64,000 nt of DNA from Streptomyces liliiviolaceus (GTDB lineage: Bacteria > Actinomycetota > Actinomycetes > Streptomycetales > Streptomycetaceae). Positions within the stretch are counted from its first letter, which is position 1, and each line of letters starts with the position of its first letter. Positions 40,064 through 49,677 of the stretch are shown one piece after another. The translations under genes and the position numbers were made by a program. Below the pieces are notes generated by a model. That model saw only the letters and a list, made by a program, of their open reading frames with translations. It searched no databases and was not told the origin of the DNA. The stretch is taken from the NCBI RefSeq assembly GCF_018070025.1, contig NZ_JAGPYQ010000001.1, forward strand, positions 2,976,001 to 3,040,000, given 5' to 3'.

Positions 40064-41047
40064 TCACTTCGCTCCCAGGGCCGTCTGCAGCGCCTTGAGG
40101 TTGGCGTCCATGACCTGGATGTAGTCGTCGCCCCTGGACTTCTCGGTGATGCCCTCGATCGGGTCGAGCACATCCGTCCTGAGGTCCGCGTCCGCGGCGA
40201 TGGTCTTGGCGGTCTTGTCGCTGACGAGCGTCTCGTAGAAGACGGTGGAGACGCCGTCGGCCTTGGCCATCTTCTCAAGGTCCTTGACGCGGTTGGCGCT
40301 GGGCTCGCTCTCCGGGTCCAGGCCGTTGATGGCCTCCTCGGTGAGGCCGTAGCGCTCGGCGAGATAGCCGAAGGCCGCGTGGGTGGTGATGAAGACCTTG
40401 GTCTCCGTGTTCTTGAGGCCGTCCTCGAAGCGGGTGTCGAGCCCGTCCAGCTTCTTCACCAGGGCCGCGGTGTTCTTCTTGTACGTGGCCGCGTTGTCCG
40501 GGTCGGCCTTCTCGAAGGCCTTGCCCACACCCTCGGCGACCTCGGCGTACTTCACGGGGTCGAGCCAGATGTGCGGGTCGAGGCCGGAGCCTTCCTCGTG
40601 GCCGTGCTCGTCCTCGTCCTCGTCGTGCTCGGCCGCGTGGCCGCCGACCTCGTTGCCGTGCTTCTCCAGGCTGGTGAGGGTGGCCGCGTCGACCTTCGCC
40701 TTCACCTCGGACTGGCCTATCGCCTCGTCGACGGAGGGCTGGAGGCCCTTCAGGTAGAGAGCCACGTCGGACTCCTGGAGCTGCGCGGTCTGCTTGGCGC
40801 TGATCTCCAGGTCGTGCGGTTCCTGACCGGGCTCGGTCAGGGTGTTCACGCTGACGTGGCTCCCGCCTATCTCCTCGGCGAGGAACTGCAGCGGGTAGAA
40901 CGACGCCACGACGTCGAGCTTGCCGCCCCCGCCGTCCGCCGCGCTGGAGTCGGACGAGCAGGCGGAGAGGGAGCCGAGGGCGAGGGCGGTGGCCGTCGCG
41001 ATCACACCGGCGGATATGTGGCGTCGTCGTACGTTCATGACAGTCAT
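40064..41047 (-). CDS. znuA: Zinc-binding lipoprotein ZnuA
   Basis: A 327-aa cluster-9 metal-binding protein anchored by a lipobox (LGSLSACSS). The charged His/Asp/Glu-rich loop (HAAEHDEDEDEHGHEEGSG) precedes DPHIWLDP, as in zinc-specific ZnuA proteins. Metal-ligand His residues occur at QEPHDLE, DPHIW and THAAFGY. ATG 41047 and ATG 41038 are both possible; the second gives a more typical signal peptide. It is first in the operon, 13 nt from the Zur-like box. Confidence 0.93.
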   Translation of the reverse strand: MTVMNVRRRHISAGVIATATALALGSLSACSSDSSAADGGGGKLDVVASFYPLQFLAEEIGGSHVSVNTLTEPGQEPHDLEISAKQTAQLQESDVALYLKGLQPSVDEAIGQSEVKAKVDAATLTSLEKHGNEVGGHAAEHDEDEDEHGHEEGSGLDPHIWLDPVKYAEVAEGVGKAFEKADPDNAATYKKNTAALVKKLDGLDTRFEDGLKNTETKVFITTHAAFGYLAERYGLTEEAINGLDPESEPSANRVKDLEKMAKADGVSTVFYETLVSDKTAKTIAADADLRTDVLDPIEGITEKSRGDDYIQVMDANLKALQTALGAK

Positions 41048-41059
41048 TTTCAGCTGGTG

Positions 41060-41074
41060 TGGAAACGATTGTCA
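41060..41074 (-). promoter_or_regulatory. Zur box upstream of znuA
   Basis: TGGAAACGATTGTCA is a near-palindrome that differs from the canonical TGAAAACGATTTTCA at two positions. It lies 13-27 nt upstream of znuA and would give zinc-dependent repression of znuACB-zur. Confidence 0.72.
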
Positions 41075-41206
41075 ATAAGCGGCCCTGTGATCTGGACTTC
41101 ATCCCGGTATGCGAGGGGTGTGCCGGTGGGCGGAGGGCCGGTGTCCGGCCCGTACCCCAACCGATTTGATCCGAGGGGCGGGGCCGCCGGTAATCTGAGG
41201 CATTCG

Positions 41207-41262
41207 CTCTGAAGCAATAGCTCTGTAGCAGTAGCCGTGAAGCAATAGCTGTGAAGCAACCC
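41207..41262 (+). repeat. Four 14-bp tandem repeats in the glyS leader
   Basis: Units are CTCTGAAGCAATAG (41207-41220), CTCTGTAGCAGTAG (41221-41234), CCGTGAAGCAATAG (41235-41248) and CTGTGAAGCAACCC (41249-41262). They lie 36 nt before the glyS GTG and are AT-richer than the surroundings. I see no tRNA-like (T-box) structure. Confidence 0.85.
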
Positions 41263-41297
41263 GCTTCAACGCCCGTCGTCGTAATGAAGAGAGCACC

Positions 41298-42680
<1,383 letters not shown>

Positions 42681-42742
42681 TCGCTCCGCGGGGGGTGGGC
42701 CGTTTCGGCCCGTTGTCGGCTGACGGTTCGTCGTGGCTGGTC

Positions 42743-42795
42743 GCGCAGTTCCCCGCGCCCCTAAAAGCGAAAGACTGCGCCGTTCCCCGCGCCCC
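42743..42795. repeat. Family A arms after glyS
   Basis: Two direct (not inverted) arms lie at 42743-42761 and 42777-42795, the latter with GCGCCG instead of GCGCAG. They precede the intrinsic terminator of glyS. Confidence 0.75.
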
Positions 42796-42809
42796 TAGGC
42801 AGTAGGTCT

Positions 42810-42849
42810 CGGCCCCCTCTTGTGTGTGAGAGGGGGCCGAGGCTTTTTT
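42810..42849 (+). terminator. Intrinsic terminator of glyS
   Basis: An 11-bp perfect stem, CGGCCCCCTCT (42810-42820) with AGAGGGGGCCG (42829-42839), has an 8-nt TGTGTGTG loop and a downstream TTTTTT (42844-42849). It is the strongest Rho-independent terminator in the window. Confidence 0.9.
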
Positions 42850-42866
42850 GTGTGCTCTCCCTGTGG

Positions 42867-42896
42867 CAGCTGACAGATATTGAAATCTGTCAGCTG
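42867..42896 (+). promoter_or_regulatory. 30-bp palindromic operator before the aldo/keto reductase
   Basis: Perfect 12-bp arms CAGCTGACAGAT (42867-42878) and ATCTGTCAGCTG (42885-42896) surround a 6-nt spacer. The site is 52 nt upstream of the start. A TetR gene follows the reductase and is the obvious candidate to bind here. No T-run follows, so it is not a terminator. Confidence 0.7.
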
Positions 42897-42947
42897 TCAT
42901 GTCAAGGTTGAGGGGTTGCTTCGTCGTCGATGTGTCGGGAGATTCTG

Positions 42948-43952
42948 ATGCTCAGTCGCACCCTTGGAACCGCCGGTCCGCAGGTCTCCGCTCTCGGGCT
43001 CGGGTGCATGGGGATGTCCGCGCTGTACGGGGACGCCGACCGGGGAGAGGCCGTCGCCACCATCCATGCCGCGCTCGAAGCGGGGGTCACCCTGCTCGAC
43101 ACCGGTGACTTCTACGGCATGGGCCACAACGAGATGCTGATCGGCGAGGCGCTGCGCAGCGCCCCCGCCGCGCGGCGCGAACAGGCCCTCGTCAGCGTGA
43201 AGTTCGGCGCCCTGCGCGACCCGGAGGGCCGCTGGTCCGGCTACGACGGGAGGCCCGAAGCGGTCCACAACTTCGTGGCGTACTCGCTGCAGCGGCTCGG
43301 CGTCGACCACATCGACGTCTACCGCATCGCGCGCGTCGACCCGGAGGTCCCCATCGAGGAGACCGTCGGCGCGATCGCCGAACTCGTCGAGAAGGGGTAC
43401 GTACGGCACATCGGCCTGAGCGAGGCCGGGGCCGACACCGTGCGCCGGGCCGCCGCCACCGCCCCGATCTCCGACCTGCAGATCGAGTACTCGCTCCTCT
43501 CCCGCGGCATCGAGGCCGAGATCCTGCCGACCACCCGTGAACTGGGCATCGGCATCACCGCGTACGGCGTGCTGTCCCGCGGTCTGATCTCCGGGCACTT
43601 CACCCCCGACCGGCAGCTCGCGGCCAACGACTTCCGCGCCCACAGCCCCCGCTTCCAGGGCGACAACCTCCGCCACAACCTGGACCTCGTCGAGGCGCTG
43701 CGGAAGATCGCCGAGCAGAAGGGCGCGTCCGTCGCGCAGATCGCCATCGCCTGGGCGCTGTCGCGCGGCGAGGACATCGTGCCGCTGGTGGGCGCCCGGA
43801 CCCGCGAGCGGCTGACGGAGGCGCTCGGCGCGCTCGACGTCACCCTCGACGCCGCCGACCTCACCGCGATCGAGGAGGCCGTCCCGGCCGGCTCGGCGGC
43901 GGGCGAGCGCTACCCGGCCGCGCAGATGGCACACCTCGACAGCGAGCGCTGA
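42948..43952 (+). CDS. Aldo/keto reductase
   Basis: A 334-aa (beta/alpha)8 NADPH-dependent oxidoreductase of the AKR superfamily. Catalytic residues visible are Asp and Tyr in LLDTGDFYGMGHNE and Lys in VSVKFG. The usual His of the tetrad (YYQHRVDP in related reductases) appears as Ala in VYRIARVDP. The cofactor-binding C-terminal part is IVPLVGARTRERLTEAL. The start at 42948 has GGGAG at 6 nt and is preferred to 42930. It is likely controlled by the TetR gene 25 nt downstream through the 30-bp palindrome. Confidence 0.9.
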   Translation: MLSRTLGTAGPQVSALGLGCMGMSALYGDADRGEAVATIHAALEAGVTLLDTGDFYGMGHNEMLIGEALRSAPAARREQALVSVKFGALRDPEGRWSGYDGRPEAVHNFVAYSLQRLGVDHIDVYRIARVDPEVPIEETVGAIAELVEKGYVRHIGLSEAGADTVRRAAATAPISDLQIEYSLLSRGIEAEILPTTRELGIGITAYGVLSRGLISGHFTPDRQLAANDFRAHSPRFQGDNLRHNLDLVEALRKIAEQKGASVAQIAIAWALSRGEDIVPLVGARTRERLTEALGALDVTLDAADLTAIEEAVPAGSAAGERYPAAQMAHLDSER

Positions 43953-43977
43953 CGACGCCGCCGGTACGGTCATCACC

Positions 43978-44562
43978 ATGGCGACCACCGAGATCCTGAC
44001 CGCCGAGCGCATCCTTGAGGTGACCGAGGAGGTGCTGCGCCGCCACGGCCCCGCGAAGGCCACCGTGGTGGACGTGGCCCGCGCGCTCGGCGTCAGCCAC
44101 GGCAGCGTCTACCGGCACTTCCGTACGAAGGCGGCGCTGCGGGAGGCGGTCACGAAGCGCTGGCTGGACCGTACGTCGGCCGTCCTCGAAGGGATCGTGG
44201 CGCAGGACCGCGACCCGGAGGCCCGGCTGCGCGACTGGCTCGCGGCCCTGTTCACCGCCAAACGCCGCAAGGCGGGCGACGACCCCGAGCTGTTCGCCAC
44301 CTACATGGTGCTGACCGGGGAGAGCGGCGAGGCGGTCGGTGAGCACATCGACGCTCTCACCGGCCAGCTCACGACGATCGTCCGGTCAGGCGTCGACGCC
44401 GGCACCTTCGCCGCCGCCGACCCCGCCGTCACCGCCCGCGCCCTCTTCCAGGCCACGGACCGCTACCACGACCCGTGCCACGCCCGCGAGTGGGAACAGC
44501 CCGGGATCGAGGGCGAGTTCGCGGCCGTCGTGGACCTGGTGGTGCGGGGTCTGAGGGCCTGA
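43978..44562 (+). CDS. TetR family transcriptional regulator
   Basis: A 194-aa repressor. The N-terminal HTH (VVDVARALGVSHGSVYRHFR) is followed by KAALREAV, and the helical ligand-binding domain follows. No Shine-Dalgarno sequence is present; TACGGT (43965-43970) lies 7 nt upstream of the ATG, which fits a leaderless mRNA from its own promoter. It probably controls itself and the upstream reductase via 42867-42896. Confidence 0.93.
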   Translation: MATTEILTAERILEVTEEVLRRHGPAKATVVDVARALGVSHGSVYRHFRTKAALREAVTKRWLDRTSAVLEGIVAQDRDPEARLRDWLAALFTAKRRKAGDDPELFATYMVLTGESGEAVGEHIDALTGQLTTIVRSGVDAGTFAAADPAVTARALFQATDRYHDPCHAREWEQPGIEGEFAAVVDLVVRGLRA

Positions 44563-44599
44563 GGGTCTGAGAGCCGGGGGGGCTGAGGGGCTGACCGGC

Positions 44600-44806
44600 T
44601 CAGGCTCCGGCCGGGTCCACCGTCGCCTGGTGCGCCTCCGCGAGATGCTCCTCGGCCTTCAGCCAGGGCAGGAACTGGGCGGGCTTGCGCCAGCCGCAGG
44701 TGTCGCATCTGATCGTCCGCTGCACGCCCGTGCGCCGCACCCGTACGACGTGCTCGCGGCCGTGTTGGTCCCAGCGGCTCACCTTGCTGGTGTTGATCTG
44801 CAGCAT
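44600..44806 (-). CDS. Small CxxC protein
   Basis: A 68-aa basic protein with one zinc-finger-like half (RCDTCGWRKPAQF) followed by HLAEAH, i.e. a C-x2-C...H-x4-H pattern that could bind zinc. The N-terminus is MLQINTSKVSRWDQHG. The ATG at 44806 has AGGAGG at good distance, which makes translation likely. The function is unknown; small zinc-ribbon proteins of this kind are common in Streptomyces. Confidence 0.72.
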   Translation of the reverse strand: MLQINTSKVSRWDQHGREHVVRVRRTGVQRTIRCDTCGWRKPAQFLPWLKAEEHLAEAHQATVDPAGA

Positions 44807-44948
44807 GACGCCTCCTGGTGGTCGCGCTCGGCTTGCACGACAAGCCCTAGGAGTCTGCAACAAGAACAACATCAACGGGGGTGCGTGCGCGGTGAGTTCT
44901 GTGCGCATTCTGCGCATTGTGGGTCTCCGCGGCGGTTAGCGTGTGGGC

Positions 44949-46289
44949 GTGGCCGGGAAGTGTCGGATCTGTGGGCTGTCCATCGAGGACGGCAAAGGGC
45001 CCGGACGGGCCGCCTCCTACTGCTCGCAGGCGTGCCGCCAGCGCGCCTACCGGGAGCGGAAGCGGCCGGCCGACGAACCCGCGGCGGATCTCGTCTCCGA
45101 CCTGGGCGACCGGCTGCGACGGCTGCGGCTGGAACCCGCCCGCGCCTTCCACGCCGATGTCGAGGCCCTGGCCCCCCGCTTCGGCCGACTGCGCCGCCTG
45201 GCCCGGGAGGCCCGCGGAACCGAGGAGGCCCGCGAGGCCCCCGAGGAGCGGGCGGAGGCCGTCGGTGGCGAGGGTGCGGAATTCGTCACGCCCGCCGGTG
45301 TGACGAAACCCCGTGACGGCGGTTTCGACGCGCTCGTCGAGGCACATCGGCGGGAGCTGCGGGCCCACTGCTACCGGCTTCTCGGTTCGTACGACGAGGC
45401 CGAGGACCTCACTCAGGAGACGTTCCTGCGCGCCTGGCGGGCCCGGGACACCCTGGAGGACGTCGGCAACCCGCGGGCCTGGCTCTACAAGATCGCCACC
45501 CGGGTGTGCCTCGACTTCCTGCGCAGACACGACCGGCGGCCCGCTCCCTACGCGCCGGTGCCGGGCATGGACTCCGGCGACGGGCCACCGCCGCCGAGCC
45601 TGCCGTGGCTCCAGCCCTTCCCGGACGACCAGCTGCCCGAGACGCCCGTGCGCCGGCACGAACCGGACGAGGAGGCGGTGGCGGGCGAGACCCTCGAACT
45701 CGTCTTCCTCACCGCGATCCAGCGACTGCCGCCACGCCAGCGGGCCGCGGTGGTCCTGCGCGATGTCGCCGGCTGGTCGGCCAAGGAGACCGCCGAGCTG
45801 CTGGGTACGGGCCCGGCCGCCGCCAACAGCGCGGTCCAGCGCGGCAGAGCGGCCCTGCGGGAGGCGCTGCCCGGCCCGCGCGAGGACTGGTCCGCCCGGC
45901 CGCCCAGCGCCGACGACCTGGCGCTGCTCCAGCGCTACATGGAGGTCGTCGCCCGGGCCGACATCGACGCCATGGTCGAGCTGGTACGGGAGGACGCGGT
46001 GCTCATCATGCCGCCGAACCCGTTCTGGTTCACCTCGCGCGACGCGCTCTTCGCCTTCGTCCGGCCGAACCTCGATCCGGCCTCGCCGATGTTCGTCGGA
46101 CACTGGCGGCATCTGCCGGTGCGGGCCAACGGCCAGCCGGCGGTCGCCGGGTATCTGCAACGGCCCGGGACCAGCGTCTTCCGGGCCCAGCTCATCGACG
46201 TACTGCGGGTCGAGGAGGGGCGGATCGCGCAGATCACCACCTTCGAGCCCCATCTGTTCGAGGCGTTCGGGCTGCCGATGACCCTGTGA
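44949..46289 (+). CDS. ECF sigma factor with N-terminal Cys cluster and SnoaL-like C-terminus
   Basis: A 446-aa sigma-70 family protein of unusual layout. Residues ~1-40 have a Cys-rich zinc-binding-like region (KCRICGLS, then SYCSQACRQRAYRERKR). A charged linker follows, then sigma-2 (LRAHCYRLLGSYDEAEDLTQ) and sigma-4 (RLPPRQRAAVVLRDVAGWSA). The C-terminal ~115-residue SnoaL-like domain begins ALLQRYMEVVARADIDAMVE. C-terminal SnoaL extensions are known to tune activity in some ECF groups instead of an anti-sigma factor. GTG 44949 is preferred because TAGCGT (44937-44942) ends 6 nt upstream and no ribosome site exists; GTG 44943 is the alternative. Confidence 0.88.
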   Translation: MAGKCRICGLSIEDGKGPGRAASYCSQACRQRAYRERKRPADEPAADLVSDLGDRLRRLRLEPARAFHADVEALAPRFGRLRRLAREARGTEEAREAPEERAEAVGGEGAEFVTPAGVTKPRDGGFDALVEAHRRELRAHCYRLLGSYDEAEDLTQETFLRAWRARDTLEDVGNPRAWLYKIATRVCLDFLRRHDRRPAPYAPVPGMDSGDGPPPPSLPWLQPFPDDQLPETPVRRHEPDEEAVAGETLELVFLTAIQRLPPRQRAAVVLRDVAGWSAKETAELLGTGPAAANSAVQRGRAALREALPGPREDWSARPPSADDLALLQRYMEVVARADIDAMVELVREDAVLIMPPNPFWFTSRDALFAFVRPNLDPASPMFVGHWRHLPVRANGQPAVAGYLQRPGTSVFRAQLIDVLRVEEGRIAQITTFEPHLFEAFGLPMTL

Positions 46290-46393
46290 GGGCCGCACGG
46301 GCGGTCGTGGGAGCGATGAGTTCTCCCGGCGGGCACGTCTCATGGGGTGACGGGCGCACCTCGCGCCCCCATCACACAGAGGAGTCACCGGTC

Positions 46394-47164
46394 ATGCTGC
46401 TGAAGAACAAGGTCGCGGTCGTCTACGGCGGAGCAGGTTCCCTCGGCGCGGGCGTCGCGAAGGCGTACACGGAGGCCGGGGCGAGGGTCTTCCTCGTCGG
46501 CCGGACGGAGAAGACGCTGCGTGAGGTCGCCGACGCGACCGGGGCCGCGTACGACGTGCTCGACGCCGGTGACGAGGACGCCGTCGAGGCGCACGCCGAC
46601 TCGGTGGTCGAGCGGGCCGGCCGGTTCGACGTCTCGTTCAACCTGGTGCCGCGCGGCGACTTCCAGGGCCTACCCCTGACCGAGATGTCGGTGGCCGACT
46701 ACACCCGGCCGGTCGTGCGGGGCATCACCTGCCAGTTCATCACCGCCCGGGCCGCCGCCCGCCGGATGGCCGCCCAGGGGTCCGGTGTGATCCTCGGCCT
46801 CAACAGCGGCTCCCACAACGGCAGTCCGATGCTCGGCGGTACGGGGGCCGCCGACGGCGCGCTCGACGCGCTGATCCGCCAGCTCGCCCAGGAGGCCGGT
46901 CCGGCCGGGGTACGGGCCCTCGGGATCTGGACCGCGGGCGTGGTCGACACCCTCACCCCCGAGAAGCTCAGCGCGGCCGGTGCGCCCGCGCCCGACGAGG
47001 CCGCCGTGGCGGGCATCCGCGCGCATCTCGACAGCCTGCGGATGACGAAGCGCTCGCCCAAGATCGCGGACATCGCGGCCCTGGCGGCCTTCCTCGCCTC
47101 CGACGCGGCGGCCGGGCTCACCGGCACGTGGGTCAACGCGACCGCCGGGATGTTCCCCAGCTGA
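46394..47164 (+). CDS. SDR-fold protein lacking the catalytic Tyr-Lys
   Basis: A 256-aa Rossmann protein with a usable cofactor loop (VYGGAGSLGAGVAKAY) but a degenerate active site. The NAG motif is replaced (FNLVPRGD). The region that should carry Y-x3-K (GSHNGSPMLGGTGAADGALD) has neither Tyr nor Lys. It may be a non-catalytic or altered member. The ATG at 46394 has AGAGGAG upstream. It lies 104 nt behind the ECF sigma gene, the usual position for an ECF target such as an oxidoreductase. Confidence 0.85.
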   Translation: MLLKNKVAVVYGGAGSLGAGVAKAYTEAGARVFLVGRTEKTLREVADATGAAYDVLDAGDEDAVEAHADSVVERAGRFDVSFNLVPRGDFQGLPLTEMSVADYTRPVVRGITCQFITARAAARRMAAQGSGVILGLNSGSHNGSPMLGGTGAADGALDALIRQLAQEAGPAGVRALGIWTAGVVDTLTPEKLSAAGAPAPDEAAVAGIRAHLDSLRMTKRSPKIADIAALAAFLASDAAAGLTGTWVNATAGMFPS

Positions 47165-47193
47165 CCGGCCGGCGCTCCGGCGGTCGTGGCGGT

Positions 47194-48624
47194 TCAGGCG
47201 ATCTCGCGCGGCAGGCGCAGGCTCAGGGCCGTCGTCAGGACGACGGCGGCCAGCTGGACCAGCAGGGTCGTGGCCAGGGCGTCGCCCATGCCCCGGCCCG
47301 GGATCAGGGTGAGGAACAGGGTGCCGAGGGTGGCCACGCCGAGCGCGAGCGCCGACTGCTGGGCGGTGATCATCACTCCGCTGCCCACCCCGGCGCGGGC
47401 CGCGGGGACCTCGGAGAGGATGACGCGGAAGAGGACGGGCAGCTGGAGGGCCTGTCCCGCGCCCGCGATGATCAGGCCCGGCCAGAGCTGCGGGCCGCCG
47501 AGGTCGGGCCAGGAGCCCCACACCGTGAGGGCGAGGACGCCCACGCCGACCGCCTGGACCAGACCGCCCGCGGTCACCACGCGCGTACCCCACCGGGCCA
47601 CCAGCCGGGGGCCGAGCAGCGAGGCCACGAAGAAGGACAGCGCCATCGGTACGAGTGCCAGGCCCGCGCGGACCGGGCTCAGGTCCACGCCCTCCTGGAG
47701 TGCGACCGCGATGACGAACATGAAGCCGCTGAAGCCGATGGAGAAGGGGACGATCATGATCAGGCCGCGGCGCAGGGAGACGGTGGCGAAGAGGCTCGGC
47801 GGGACCAGCGGGGTGCGGCCCCGGCGTTCCGACCGGCGTTCGACCAGGTAGAAGGCGGTCGCGGTGACGGGGAACAGGGCCAGGGACAGCCAGGTCCACA
47901 GCGGCCAGCCCGCCGCCCGGCCCTCGGTCAGCGGGGCCAGCAGGGACACCAGCGCCACGCCCAGCAGGACCGTGCCGGGGACGTCCACCGGCTGCGGGTG
48001 CTGCGAGCGGGTCTCCGGGACGGCCCTGGCGGCCAGGAACAGGCCCACCAGCACGACCGGTACGTTCACCAGGAAGACCGCGCGCCAGCCCGTGCCCGCG
48101 ACGTCCGCCGCGACGAGGACGCCGCCGAGTATCTGCCCGGCCACCATGGAGAGTCCGGCCGTGGCCCCGTACAGGCTCATCGCCTTGGCGCGGCGCGGGC
48201 CCTGCGTCGCCGACTGGATGGTGGCGAGGACCTGCGGGAGCATCGCCGCGGACGCCGCGCCCTGGGCGACGCGCGCCGCGACGAGCGTCCACGCCGTCGG
48301 CGCGAGGCCGCACGCCAGCGAGGTCAGCCCGAAGGCCGCCATCCCGCCGAGGAAGAGCCGGCGCCGGCCGAACGTGTCGCCGAGCCGTCCGCCGAGGACG
48401 AGGAGCACGGCGTACGCGACCCCGTAACCGGCGACGACGAGTTCCAGGACGGCGTCGCTCGCGGCCAGGTCGTGGCCGATCGTGGGCAGGGCGACGTTCA
48501 CGATGAAGAAGTCGATGAGGGGCAGGGCCGCGCCGAGCAGCACGGTGAACAGTCCGAGCGTGCCGAGCACGGGTGGGCCGGCCGTCACGGAACGGGCTGT
48601 GCGGGGAGCGAGGATTTCGGTCAC
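47194..48624 (-). CDS. DHA2 family MFS drug exporter (first)
   Basis: A 476-aa drug:proton antiporter with about 14 hydrophobic segments. It starts with a short cytoplasmic tail, then LPLIDFFIVNVALPTIGHDL and the motif LGGRLGDTFGRRRLFLGG. Motif C-like GWRAVFLVNVPVVLVG is present. The open frame extends upstream into the regulator promoter, so the GTG at 48624 is chosen. It is divergent from an XRE regulator at 48737. Function as multidrug or secondary-metabolite export is inferred. Confidence 0.9.
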   Translation of the reverse strand: MTEILAPRTARSVTAGPPVLGTLGLFTVLLGAALPLIDFFIVNVALPTIGHDLAASDAVLELVVAGYGVAYAVLLVLGGRLGDTFGRRRLFLGGMAAFGLTSLACGLAPTAWTLVAARVAQGAASAAMLPQVLATIQSATQGPRRAKAMSLYGATAGLSMVAGQILGGVLVAADVAGTGWRAVFLVNVPVVLVGLFLAARAVPETRSQHPQPVDVPGTVLLGVALVSLLAPLTEGRAAGWPLWTWLSLALFPVTATAFYLVERRSERRGRTPLVPPSLFATVSLRRGLIMIVPFSIGFSGFMFVIAVALQEGVDLSPVRAGLALVPMALSFFVASLLGPRLVARWGTRVVTAGGLVQAVGVGVLALTVWGSWPDLGGPQLWPGLIIAGAGQALQLPVLFRVILSEVPAARAGVGSGVMITAQQSALALGVATLGTLFLTLIPGRGMGDALATTLLVQLAAVVLTTALSLRLPREIA

Positions 48625-48650
48625 GGATCGATCGTGCGCCTGCTCGCAGG

Positions 48651-48678
48651 CTGGTACCAGAGTCTTCTTATCCTGGTA
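48651..48678. promoter_or_regulatory. Operator candidate between DHA2 exporter and XRE regulator
   Basis: The palindrome CTGGTACCAG (48651-48660) and a second CTGGTA 22 nt further on (48673-48678) lie in the 112-nt divergent gap. The flanks are also repeated in part (CAGAGTCTTC versus AGAAGGAGTACC). The adjacent regulator is the probable binder. Confidence 0.5.
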
Positions 48679-48736
48679 GAAGGAGTACCCGGCAACAGGG
48701 TCCGCGACAGGGGCCGCGGGGCGGCAGGCTGGAGAC

Positions 48737-49651
48737 ATGACGACCATGGCCGAGAAGACGATGGCGGGTGCGGGCCCGGTCACCGGGGGAGCAGGAGGGA
48801 TCACCGGGGCGGGGGAGCCGGAGATCCGGCGGCACGAGCTCGCCGCCTTTCTCCGTCATCGGCGTGAGCACATCACGCCCGAGCAGGTGGGGCTGCCCCG
48901 GGGCAGCCGTCGGCGCACCCCCGGCCTGCGCCGGGAGGAGATCGCGCAGCTCTCCGCGGTCGGCGTCACCTGGTACACCTGGCTCGAACAGGCCCGGGAC
49001 ATCCAGGTCTCCGTACAGGTCCTCGACGCGCTCGCCCGCACGCTGATGCTCGACTCGAACGAGCGCGCCCACCTCTTCCAGCTGGCCGGGGCCGTCGATC
49101 CCACGCCGGCCTCGCGCTGCACGACGATCACTCCGGCGCTGCTGCAGACGCTGGAGCAGCTGGCGCCGTTGCCCGCCTGCATCCAGAACAGCCGGTACGA
49201 CGTCCTCGCGTACAACCGCACGTACGGGCTGCTGCTGTGCGACCTCGACGAGGTGCCGCCGGAGGACCGCAACTGCATGATCCTCGTCACCACGAACGAG
49301 CAGTGGCGCTCCTCGATCGTGCTGCTCGACGAGACGATGCGGTTGATGGCGGCGAAGTTCCGGGGGGCCATGGCCGGGCATCTCGCCGATCCCGCGTGGA
49401 AGATGCTGCTCAAGCGGCTGTGCGCGGAGTCGGAGGAGTTCCGGGAGGTGTGGGAGCGGCATGAGGTGGTCGGTTCGCGCAGCAAGACGAAGTTGTTCGA
49501 CAACCGGTACGTGGGGCGGTTGACGCTCGTCCATACGGATCTTTGGCTGGGGCCGGGGGAGGGGGCTCGGATGGTTACGTACGCGCCGGCGGACGGGGTG
49601 TCGCGTGCGCGGCTTGAACGGTTGCAGGAACTGGCTGTTCAGCGGGGCTGA
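48737..49651 (+). CDS. XRE family regulator with MmyB-like ligand domain
   Basis: A 304-aa regulator. A low-complexity N-terminal stretch of ~28 residues precedes the HTH (ELAAFLRHRREHITPEQVGL then RRTPGLRREEIAQLSAVGVT). The C-terminal MmyB-like PAS-type domain contains IQNSRYDVLAYNRTYGLLL and RLTLVHTDLWLGPGEGARMV. In Streptomyces such proteins often sit divergent to an oxidoreductase or exporter they repress, here the DHA2 gene. The ATG at 48737 is close to GGAG; ATG 48746 is also possible. Confidence 0.9.
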   Translation: MTTMAEKTMAGAGPVTGGAGGITGAGEPEIRRHELAAFLRHRREHITPEQVGLPRGSRRRTPGLRREEIAQLSAVGVTWYTWLEQARDIQVSVQVLDALARTLMLDSNERAHLFQLAGAVDPTPASRCTTITPALLQTLEQLAPLPACIQNSRYDVLAYNRTYGLLLCDLDEVPPEDRNCMILVTTNEQWRSSIVLLDETMRLMAAKFRGAMAGHLADPAWKMLLKRLCAESEEFREVWERHEVVGSRSKTKLFDNRYVGRLTLVHTDLWLGPGEGARMVTYAPADGVSRARLERLQELAVQRG

Positions 49652-49677
49652 GGGGTGGGGCCCGGTGGGGGTTGCTT

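Noticed and set aside
41207..41262. T-box or other riboswitch in the glyS leader
   Set aside because: The sequence is a simple 14-bp tandem array; no T-box UGGN bulge, specifier loop or terminator/antiterminator pair is visible.
42867..42896. Terminator of glyS
   Set aside because: glyS already has a strong terminator at 42810-42849. This palindrome is AT-rich, has no T-run and precedes a gene with a linked TetR.
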